Origin: Archivesica marissinica
Taxonomy: Eukaryota > Mollusca > Bivalvia > Venerida > Vesicomyidae
Direction of reading: 5' to 3'
Assembly: GCA_014843695.1 (NCBI GenBank)
Contig: CM026400.1
Coordinates: 47,990,221 to 48,054,220 of the forward strand
Length of the DNA: 64,000 nucleotides
The position numbers and the translations under genes are program-made. Position 1 is the stretch's first letter. Each line of letters opens with the position of its first letter. Below are positions 46,680 to 55,110 of this stretch, one piece after another. The notes under the pieces were generated by a model, which worked only from the letters and a program-made list of their open reading frames with translations, made no database searches and had not been told where the DNA came from.

Positions 46680-46977
46680 CAGTACCATAGCAAGAGGTAA
46701 ATTTCAACCGAGGAAATCTAGGGGGTCCGGGGGCATATTCCCCCTTACAATTGTTGAGTATATTAGTGATTTCCTGCAGGGTTTTTTATTTAATGAGTTT
46801 AGACATATACTTATGTACTGATCTTTCAGCTCTCTAGAAGTCAACATTTTATACAGCAAAGGGATATTTTTTTGCATTTTATTTATTTAATTTTTCATTT
46901 ATTTTTTGGTTGCTTTTGGAAATTTTAACTGAGGCTTGGCAACTGCCTCGGTGTGCCTCAGTGTGGCTACGGGCCTG
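46680..46977 (-). mobile_element. GTAGCCA-ended element, copy 3
   Basis: The right end GTGTGGCTACGGGCCTG is the reverse of the family start. Flanked by CACAC and CAAAC. Confidence 0.68.
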
Positions 46978-47102
46978 CAAACTTCGATATTTCTACAGCA
47001 CTTCAAAAATGTCCCTAAGCTATGCAGTGAATGGCATTACTGGTTTTTCTATTACCTCCCTTGGCAGATAAAGTCCGATTTAATGTCGCATGTCAGAAAT
47101 TA

Positions 47103-47392
47103 CAGACGGATCTGTAGCCCAGTGGTAACACGCTGGACTGGTAATCCAGGGATCGCATATTCGATCCCCCGTCTGACCCTAATACAATTAACAGTCTTTC
47201 AGGTGGAACTTTAAACCGAGGTCTCGTGTCGGTGCTTTACACCGTGCACGTAAAAGAACCAGAGGAGACTCTGGAATGGGTCTCTCTCTGTATCATTGCA
47301 CTATTCTCCAACATCTAAAATGACTAATCTCTTCAGGAGGCGTCGCTCATATGGGCAACCGGTAGCGACGATAAATAAACGTAAAACACACA
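47103..47392 (+). mobile_element. Thr-like SINE, complete, with 14-bp target duplication
   Basis: CATGTCAGAAATTA is perfect at 47089-47102 and 47393-47406. The acceptor stem CAGACGG/CCGTCTG and anticodon loop CTGGTAA are intact. The B box has one change (ATATTCGATCC). Reference copy for the family. Confidence 0.92.
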
Positions 47393-47523
47393 CATGTCAG
47401 AAATTAGTTAATTAGTCACTTTATTTGGAACCCTTTGTTTTTACTAGGGATGGCACCGAATGTTGCGAATATTCAGGACAAGCTTCACTAGTAATCATTT
47501 AATAACATTGTTGCTTCACAAGC

Positions 47524-47576
47524 CTCTTCCTAGAGGGCGACATGGGCGAAATAGTCGCCCTAGGGACTCTGATTTT
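47524..47576 (-). mobile_element. hAT-like MITE end fragment
   Basis: AGAGGGCGACATGGGCGAAA is the reverse of the right end of 46096-46396. Confidence 0.5.
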
Positions 47577-47577
47577 G

Positions 47578-47823
47578 CCTGTCCGATTAGCGCAGTGGTT
47601 AGTATGCTCACTCCTCACCCAATGCAACCCGGGTTCGATCGTCGGACTGGGAAGTATGTGAGATGGTACGGTGGTCGCCGGATCGGACTGGTGGGTTTTC
47701 TCCGGATACTCCGGTTTCCTGCCACACCAATGACAAATACGTTGTCATCCGCGCCAACGAGAGTGATTAATATAAGTTGTTGCAGCTTGTTTTGCAATCG
47801 TTGTAAAATAAATAAAGTTTAGA
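47578..47823 (+). mobile_element. Glu-like SINE
   Basis: A box TTAGCGCAGTGGTTAG, CTCCTCACC anticodon region, B box GGGTTCGATC, body CGGTGGTCGCCGGATCGGAC and the shared 3' tail. Confidence 0.87.
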
Positions 47824-47894
47824 CTTTGGCCCCTGGTTCCTGCTACTCCTTAAATATTTATTTTAGTCAGAAACTTTGTTTATTCATTATAATA

Positions 47895-48066
47895 TACAGC
47901 TAAACCTGCCTTAAGCAGCCAGCCAATGGAATCACAGAAGTGGCTGCTTAGGTGGCTGCTAGAGGTCAAATGTAAAATTAAACAACTTATTGGGAATCTG
48001 GAAACTGGCTGCTTAATACAGGTTGGCTGCTTAATAGAGGTGACCACTAATACACATTTGACTGTA
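47895..48066. mobile_element. pogo/Tigger-like MITE
   Basis: It starts TACAGCTAAACCTGCCTTAA and ends ACACATTTGACTGTA. The inner CTTAAGCAGCC / GGCTGCTTAA repeats are inverted. TA at both ends fits a Tc1/mariner-superfamily target. Confidence 0.65.
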
Positions 48067-48450
48067 CACACGATCATATTTACACATATACAGTACATGT
48101 GCAAAATTGCACAATTCTGTTGCGATTTTCATATAATATCTTGTCGAGTAAGCTATACTGGTCAGTGTAAATCATTCCCCTTATTCAAATGTTAATGGTC
48201 ATATTGTGTATTTTATTATTTTGTTCAAATTTAGTATCTAAAATCTAAGGACGCTATCGCAATATTACTCATTTCCCCACAAATAGTCCGACCTAGTACG
48301 TGCATCAGCCATGCTTCAAAATATTCAAATTCAATTTATTTTCATTGATTTTTCATGCGATGATTTTTGACATGTACGACATTTCTCTCATATTTCATGT
48401 ACACAACTTCTGAACATGATTTCGTTGACTTCTCAATACCGTAGAACTTT
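48067..48450. other. unassigned AT-rich sequence
   Basis: I see no gene or clear repeat here. Confidence 0.4.
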
Positions 48451-48742
48451 CAGACAGATCTGTAGTCCAGTGGTTGACACGCTGGACTGGTAACCCATGG
48501 ATCGCAGGTTCGATACCCCGTCTGGCCCTAATAAAAGTTACAGCATATTAGAAGGGACCTTAAACCGAGGTCTCGTGTCGGTGCTTTACACCGTGTACGT
48601 ACAAGAACCAGAGGAGACTCTGGAATGGGTCGCTGTCTGTATCATTGCACTATCCTCCAACAATCTAAAAATGACTAATCTCTTCAGGAGGAGTCGCTCA
48701 TATGGGCAACCGGTAGCGACGATAAATAAACGTAAAACACGC
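48451..48742 (+). mobile_element. Thr-like SINE
   Basis: Full-length with scattered changes (CAGACAGATCTG; GTTCGATACCC). A short ACTTTC occurs on both flanks and may be a remnant target duplication. Confidence 0.85.
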
Positions 48743-49023
48743 ACTTTCTTCATTCCAGTAATTTCTCGCTAGAAACATAAAATGCTGATGAAACCAAACC
48801 GAACATAACTATTGTAACATCTTGATTAGGGTTTCGTGCTGGGAACCTTCTAAATATAAGTGAAAAACGACTTAATAACTTATTAAAGAAAAACACCACC
48901 TAAACAACTACTCTAACGCCTTCTCGCTTTTAAGAAAATGCAATTACACAGTGCGATCTAAGACAATATTGATCAGCGACAAGCTCCCACTTAACACAGA
49001 ACAGTTTGTGGAGCAAGGAATTT

Positions 49024-50228
49024 CATCAGTGTATTATTATAGCTTTCCAACAAACACATAATGCCACCATTTTCTCATCCATAGTAATAGATTACAATGA
49101 AGTAATAATTTGTGGGCTGTGCACAAAATCTATTCTTGCATATACCGTATTTACTCTATAAGACGATCTCCATCTTTGTAACTCTGTTACCGTATATACT
49201 AGCTGATACAGCGCATGTCATCAGTGTATTATTATAGCTTTCCAACAAACACATAATGACATAATTTCTCATCCACAGTAATAGATTACAATGAAGTAAT
49301 AATTTGTGGGCTGTGCACAAAATCTGTTCTTGGTGCATATACCGTATTTACTCTATAAGACGATCTCCAACTTTGTAACTCTGTTACCGTATATACTAGC
49401 TGATACAGCGCATGTCATCAGTGTATTATTATAGCTTTCCAACAAACACATAATGCCACCATTTTCTCATCCATAGTAATAGATTACAATGAAGTAATAA
49501 TTTGTGGGCTGTGCACACAATCTATTCTTGCATATACCGTATTTACTCTATAAGACGATCTCCAACTTTGTAACTCTGTTACCGTATATACTAGCTGATA
49601 CAGCGCATGTCATCAGTGTATTATTATAGCTTTCCAACAAACACATAATGACATAATTTCTCATCCACAGTAATAGATTACAATGAAGTAATAATTTGTG
49701 GGCTGTGCACAAAATCTATTCTTGCATATACCGTATTTACTCTATAAGACGATCTCCAACTTTGTAACTCTGTTACCGTATATACTAGCTGATACAGCGC
49801 ATGTCATCAGTGTATTATTATAGCTTTCCAACAAACACATAATGACATAATTTCTCATCCACAGTAATAGATTACAATGAAGTAATAATTTGTGGGCTGT
49901 GCACAAAATCTATTCTTGCATATACCGTATTTACTCTATAAGACGATCTCCAACTTTGTAATCTGTTACCGTATATACTAGCTGATAGTTTTGTGTGGTG
50001 TTGTGTTTTTTGTTTTTGTTTTTGTTGTTTGGTTTTTGTGGGTGTGTTTTTTGTTGTTTTTTTGGTTTTTGTACTCTGTTACCGTATATACTAGCTGATA
50101 CAGCGCATGTCATCAGTGTATTATTATAGCTTTCCAACAAACACATAATGACATAATTTCTCATCCACAGTAATAGATTACAATGAAGTAATAATTTGTG
50201 GGCTGTGCCAAAATCTGTTCTTGCATAT
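49024..50228. repeat. About 195-bp tandem array, 6 copies
   Basis: GCGCATGTCATCAGTGTATT recurs at 49211, 49408, 49603, 49797 and 50103. Every unit contains TACCGTATTTACTCTATAAG ACG, an end of the same TIR family as 18568-19231. One junction is broken by a GT-rich run at 49989-50072. Variants ACATAATTTC and CCACCATTTTC alternate early on. Confidence 0.93.
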
Positions 50229-50320
50229 ACCGTATTTACTCTATAAGACGACCCCCCAACTTTGGTCTTAAATCAGTGGTATTTTGCATAGACCCGCGTA
50301 TAAGACGGGTTGAGAAAATG
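50229..50320 (+). mobile_element. TATAAGACG element remnant
   Basis: CCGTATTTACTCTATAAGAC, then GACCCGCGTATAAGACGGG. It continues directly from the array and includes sequence not in the units, so it may be the parent element's interior. Confidence 0.5.
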
Positions 50321-50384
50321 GAAACCACTCAGAAGTAAAGATCAAAGAAATTGTACTGTAAAAGCACTGTAAATTATGTCAAAT

Positions 50385-50833
50385 CAGACGGATCAGTGGT
50401 CCAGTGGTAAACACGCTGGACTGGTAACCCAGGGATCGCAGGTTCGATCCCCGTCAGACCATAATAACATTAACAGTCTTTCAGATGGGACTTTAAGCCG
50501 AGGTCTCGTGTCGGTGCTTTACACAGTGCACGTAAAAGAACCAGAGGAAACTCTGAAATGAGTATGTCTGTACTGGTAATCCAGAATCCAGGAATCGCAG
50601 GTTCGATCCCCCGTCGGACCCTAACAAAATTATAAGTCTTTCAGATGGGACTTTAAACCGATGTCTCGTGTCGGTGCTATAAACCGTGCACGTAAAAGAA
50701 CTAGAGGAGACTCTGGAATGGGTTTCTGTCTGTATCATTGCATTATCCTCCAAAAATCTAAAATGACTTAATCTCTTCAAGAGGCGTCGCTCATATGGGC
50801 AATCGGTAGCGATGATAAATAAACGTAAAACAC
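50385..50833 (+). mobile_element. Thr-like SINE, head-to-tail partial dimer
   Basis: The first copy runs from CAGACGG to about 50570 and lacks its tail. The second begins at ACTGGTAATCCAG (anticodon loop) and is complete to the 3' end. Two B boxes are present. Confidence 0.85.
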
Positions 50834-50988
50834 AAACGCACTAAAAGGAACAGGTCAATAATGTTAAATTTCCATGGTTACATACCGGTACAAGGAATAG
50901 GGTGGAGCTACTACAAGGCTGACAGAAGTGGGCGGCGTTATGCAAAGCAAAGCTGTTAAAATGGATTACAACAGCTGTTCCCAGAGAT

Positions 50989-51258
50989 ACAGACGGATCT
51001 GTGTAGTCCAGTGGTAACACGCTGGACTGGTAATCCAGGGATCGCAGGTTCGATCCCCCGTCTGACTCTAATAAAATTAACAGTCTTTCAGATAGGACTT
51101 TAAACCGAGATCTTGTGTCGGTGCTTTACACCGTGCACGTAAAAGAACCAGAGGAGACTGGAACTCTCACTGTATCATTGCACGATTCTCCAAAATCTAA
51201 AATGACTAATCTCTTCAGGAGGCAACCGGTAGCAACGATAAATAAACGTAAAACACAA
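50989..51258 (+). mobile_element. Thr-like SINE with 12-bp target duplication
   Basis: GTTCCCAGAGAT (50977-50988) and GTTCCCATAGAT (51259-51270). The head is intact apart from a 2-bp insertion (CTGTGTAGTCC). The tail lacks about 10 bp of GTCGCTCATATGG. Confidence 0.88.
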
Positions 51259-51424
51259 GTTCCCATAGATGAGGTTACAGTGTACATAGGCTGAACAACG
51301 TGCAAATGGAACCCATGTATTCCCCCCCATTGTATCAATTAAACATGCTGGTTTGGTAGTAAAATATTAAAACTATATTAGGGCGGAAAAAACAAAGTGG
51401 TATACATATAAGTAATAACACCAA

Positions 51425-51991
51425 CCTGGGTGTGTTTATCGGGGGTGTGTTTATAGGGGGTGTGTTTAGGGGGGGGGGGGGGGTATAAGGGGGTTTTATA
51501 GGGGGTTTATAGGGGTGTGTTTATAGGGGTGTGTTTATAGGGGTGTGTTTATATGGGTGTATGTGTTTATAGGGGGTGTGTTTATAGGGGTGTATGTTTA
51601 TGGGGGGGGGGGTTATAGGGGTGTGTTTATAGGGGTGTATTTATAGTGGATGTGTTTATAGTGGTGTGTTTTAGGGGGTGTATAGGGTGTGTGTTTATAG
51701 GGTGTATGTTTATAGGGTGTGTGTTTATAGGGGTGTGTTTATAGAGGTGTGTTTATAGGCGTGTGTTTATAGGGGTGTGTTTATAGGGGTGTGTTTTAGG
51801 GATGTGTGTTTATAGGGGTGTATGTTTATAGGGGTGTGTTTATAGGGGTGTGTTTATAGGGGTGTGTTTATAGGGGGGTGTGTTTATAGGGGTGTATGTT
51901 TAGAGGGGTGTGTTTATAGGGGTGTGTTTATAGGGGTGTGCTAAAAGGGGTGTGTTTATAGGGGTGTGTGTTTATAGGGGTGTATGTTTAT
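51425..51991. repeat. G/T-rich minisatellite, left part
   Basis: The unit is GGGGTGTGTTTATA (14 bp) with 16-bp variants GGGGTGTRTGTTTATA and G runs up to about 14. It is the same array as 55111-60020, split by the RTE-like insertion. Confidence 0.95.
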
Positions 51992-51999
51992 CATCATCA

Positions 52000-54966
52000 T
52001 CAATCCTCTTCACCCCGGTTGGGGTATAGGGCCTTCACCACTGCTCTCCACTTGGACCGGTCCGTTGCTGCTGCTTTGGCTTCCCCCCAGGACATCCTGC
52101 TTCGGCGCAGCTCACTGTCCAGAGTCCTTCGCCATATCGTAACTGGTCGACCTCTTTTCCGTGTGCCCTGTGGATTCCAATCCAGTGCTTGGCGTGCTAT
52201 GTTGGGCTGGTCTCGTCGTAGAGTGTGCCCTATCCACCGCCACTTCCTCTGTGTGATAAAGTATGTGATGGGGTCCTGTCTTGTTTGCCGCCACAACTCC
52301 TGGTTGGTGATCTTTTCTGGCCATCTGATGTGTAGGATCTGTCTGAGGCAGTTGTTGATGAATACCTGTAGTTTGTGGTCAAGGCCCTTGGTGCGTCTCC
52401 AGGTCTCAGCTCCGTACAAGAGGACTGTCTTAACATTTGTCTCAAACAGTTTGAGCTTTGTCTTGAGGTGGATGTTATTGTTGTTCCATACTGGCTTCAA
52501 CGTCACAAAGGCATGTCGTGCTTTCCCAATACGGGCTTGGATGTCTTCTTCTGTTCCCCCCGTTTTGCTGATGACACTGCCGAGGTAGGTGAAGGAGTCA
52601 ACATTATCGATTGGATGGCCATCTATCTGAATGGGTATGTTCCTTGCCGCGTTTACCCTGAGGCACTTGGTCTTCTTAATGTTGATCTCCAGCCCTGTAG
52701 TCTTCGCAACTGTGTGTAAGCGTTCTGACTTCTGTTGCATGTGTTGGTGTGTGTGAGACAGGAGGCCTATATCGTCCGCAAAGTCGAGGTCCTCCAACTT
52801 CTCTGTAAGTGTCCACTGTATTCCTCTTGGTCTGTCTACTGTCGTTCTCATTATCCAGTCCAGTACGACGGAGAAAATGAGAGGCGAGAGCATACAGCCC
52901 TGACGGACGCCGGTGCTGACGGGAAATGGCTGTGAATGGTTCATGTCATGGATCACATGACAAGTGGTGTTGTTGTACAGGCTCCGAATAATGTTGATGA
53001 TCTTTCCTGGTATGCCGTAGTGCCCGAGGATGCTCCATATGACGTCTCTATCAATCGTGTCAAACGCTTTCTTGAAATCGATGAAGTTGATGTAGATTGG
53101 AGACTGCCATTCGATGGACTGTTCAACGATGATGCGGAGTGTTGCTATCTGATCCGTGCATGATCTTCCTGCCCTGAATCCTGCCTGTTCTTCCCTCAGC
53201 TTGGCGTTCACTGCATTCTTGATCCTTTCTAGTAGGAGTCTTGTGAGGACTTTACTTGGGATACACAGTAGCTGGATGTCCCTCCAATTCTGGCAGTTGC
53301 TGAGGTCACCCTTCTTGGGTAGCTTGACGATGTGCCCTACTCTCCATTCTTCTGGAACCACTTCTTCATCCCAGACTTGCTGTAGAAGGTCTAGTAGTAG
53401 TGCTGCTGTGGTCTCAGTCGATGCCTTCAGTGCTTCTGGTGGGATGTTGTCTGGCCCTGGTGCTTTCCCATTTTTGATCTTGTTGATGGCCCTTGTCACT
53501 TCATTCCTTGTGATCTGTCCCATCTCTACTTCCAGTTCTGGTCCGTCTGCTATGTCTGGTGGGTTGGTCACAGGTGTACCGCTGAGTAGTTCCTGGAAAT
53601 GGTCCTTCCACCTTGTCATCTGGTCTTCTGGTTTGGAGAGGGTGTTACCATCAACGTCCTTCACTGGTTTGTTGGGGTTGCTCCTTCTGCCTGAAAGTTG
53701 TCTAGTTATGCTGTATAGGGTCTTCATGTCGTTGTGGTATGCTGCTTCCTGTGCTTGTCCAGCCAGCTTGTCTACCTGATCCCGTTTGTCTTGTCGTGCG
53801 CTCTTCTTGACTTCTTTGTTCTTGGTGCTGTATTCTCCCTGGATGTTCTGTTTCTGTGCTCTGGTTTTCGCCTGCTTCAGTCGGTGCCGAATTTCTCTTC
53901 TTTCTTCAATGATCTGGATGGTGTGGTCTGTGAGCCAGGTCTTGTACTTCTTCGTTCTAAATCTCAGCTTCTCTTCGCATGTCGTTGTGAAAGAGCATTT
54001 GACGCGGTCCCACTTCTTTTCCAACGATCCGTCTTCTAAGTCGGCTAGGGCCTGAAACCTGTTGCCGAGGGCGATGGCGAACTCTTGCTGTTGCTCTGCT
54101 GCCTTCAGTTTGGATGTGGCGTATCGCTTGTTCTGCTGGATGCCCGTCTTTCTTGCACTGGCAATTCTGACTTGTAGTTTGGCGATGACTAGTTCATGGT
54201 CGGAACCTGCATCAGCTCCTCGATACGCTCTGACATCCGTGAGGATCCTCCTCCATCTTCTGGAGATCGTGACATGGTCGATCTGGTTTGCTGTTGCCTG
54301 GTCGGGTGTTGTCCATGTGGTCTTGTGAATGTTGCGGTGCTTGAAGATAGTTCCACCGATGACAAGATCATTTAGCCCACAGAAGTTGACGAAGAGTTCC
54401 CCATTTTCATTCGTGGTCCCGAGTCCCTCCTTTCCCATGACGGTCTCTCTACCAGTGTTGGTTCCTCCAACTTTCGCATTCATGTCACCCATAACAATGG
54501 TGATGTCCCTCTTGTGCACCCTGTCTAACACTCCTTGAAGCTGCTGGTATAAGTCTTCTTTGGTGTCCATGTCTGCAGCGTTGGTTGGTGCGTAGCACTG
54601 GACGATGGTAACTTCTTGAAATTTAGAGTGAAATCTGGCGGTCAGTAGTCTGTCACTTATTGGTTCCCATTCCAAAAGACATTTGTGCGCTTTCTTGGTA
54701 AGCATGAGTCCAACTCCGTTGCGATGTGCATCGTTCTCATTTGCTGGTCCAGAGTATAGAAGCGTGTGTCCTGTTGCCAAAGTAACCTTTCCTGCTGTGG
54801 TCCAACGTACCTCACTTAGTCCTAACATATCTATTTTATATCTATCCATCTCTCTGGACACCTGAGCCGCTTTTCCCGTTTCGTATAGTGTTCTTACATT
54901 CCAAAATCCGATCCGTGAGACGTTCTTAGGGGAGAGAAGATTTGTCCACAGATTGCTCTGTTTCAT
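52000..54966 (-). CDS. RTE-like LINE polyprotein: endonuclease and reverse transcriptase
   Basis: Intact 988-codon ORF with no frameshift or stop, a normal length for RTE ORF2. Endonuclease (APE type): F-W-N-V-R-T-L (21-27), S-E-V-R-W (51-55), G-D-M-N-A-K-V-G (150-157), S-D-H-E-L-V (245-250). Reverse transcriptase: F-R-A-G-R-S-C-T-D-Q-I (587-597), motif A F-I-D-F-K-K-A-F-D (618-626), motif B G-V-R-Q-G-C-M-L-S-P (676-685), motif C F-A-D-D (719-722). The C-terminal part has W-R-W-I-G-H-T-L-R-R and K-R-G-R-P. The protein nicks target DNA and copies its own RNA there. ATG 54966 is the first in-frame ATG, but the frame is open upstream to a TAA near the 5' end. A reading of N-W-R-D-I where N-W-R-G/P-I is usual is the only oddity seen. 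Confidence 0.93.
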   Translation of the reverse strand: MKQSNLWTNLLSPKNVSRIGFWNVRTLYETGKAAQVSREMDRYKIDMLGLSEVRWTTAGKVTLATGHTLLYSGPANENDAHRNGVGLMLTKKAHKCLLEWEPISDRLLTARFHSKFQEVTIVQCYAPTNAADMDTKEDLYQQLQGVLDRVHKRDITIVMGDMNAKVGGTNTGRETVMGKEGLGTTNENGELFVNFCGLNDLVIGGTIFKHRNIHKTTWTTPDQATANQIDHVTISRRWRRILTDVRAYRGADAGSDHELVIAKLQVRIASARKTGIQQNKRYATSKLKAAEQQQEFAIALGNRFQALADLEDGSLEKKWDRVKCSFTTTCEEKLRFRTKKYKTWLTDHTIQIIEERREIRHRLKQAKTRAQKQNIQGEYSTKNKEVKKSARQDKRDQVDKLAGQAQEAAYHNDMKTLYSITRQLSGRRSNPNKPVKDVDGNTLSKPEDQMTRWKDHFQELLSGTPVTNPPDIADGPELEVEMGQITRNEVTRAINKIKNGKAPGPDNIPPEALKASTETTAALLLDLLQQVWDEEVVPEEWRVGHIVKLPKKGDLSNCQNWRDIQLLCIPSKVLTRLLLERIKNAVNAKLREEQAGFRAGRSCTDQIATLRIIVEQSIEWQSPIYINFIDFKKAFDTIDRDVIWSILGHYGIPGKIINIIRSLYNNTTCHVIHDMNHSQPFPVSTGVRQGCMLSPLIFSVVLDWIMRTTVDRPRGIQWTLTEKLEDLDFADDIGLLSHTHQHMQQKSERLHTVAKTTGLEINIKKTKCLRVNAARNIPIQIDGHPIDNVDSFTYLGSVISKTGGTEEDIQARIGKARHAFVTLKPVWNNNNIHLKTKLKLFETNVKTVLLYGAETWRRTKGLDHKLQVFINNCLRQILHIRWPEKITNQELWRQTRQDPITYFITQRKWRWIGHTLRRDQPNIARQALDWNPQGTRKRGRPVTIWRRTLDSELRRSRMSWGEAKAAATDRSKWRAVVKALYPNRGEED

Positions 54967-55043
54967 ACGCTCTCCTCTTGGTCGATACCGTAAATCCTCC
55001 GTAGTAGTTGCTGTAGTGTTGGTTTCTGTAGCGAGTTGTTGTT

Positions 55044-55067
55044 TTACGCGGTAGGGGTGCTGGCCAT
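55044..55067 (-). promoter_or_regulatory. Short upstream ORF in the RTE 5' UTR
   Basis: ATG 55067-55065 begins a seven-codon frame (M-A-S-T-P-T-A) ending TAA at 55046-55044, out of frame with the main ORF. G follows the ATG. It could dampen or reset initiation; this is inference. Confidence 0.35.
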
Positions 55068-55110
55068 ACGCACAACCTTCCTCCTTTCTCAGTCGGGCTT
55101 AGGACCGTCC

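Larger units (their letters stand above)
51992..55110 (-). mobile_element. Full-length RTE-like LINE, 3.1 kb
   Basis: The 3,119-bp insert lies between two copies of ATGTTTAT (51984-51991 and 55111-55118). These are array sequence, so the duplication is suggestive only. The minus-strand 3' end is (TGA)n, typical of RTE elements. There is no 3' UTR: the ORF stop is part of the TGA tail. The 5' UTR is about 144 bp. Confidence 0.9.

Noticed and set aside
49989..50072. Regulatory GT-rich element
   Set aside because: It interrupts one tandem unit and has no features beyond simple sequence.
52002..53779. Plus-strand ORFs of about 200 codons
   Set aside because: Shadows of the RTE-like ORF on the minus strand.
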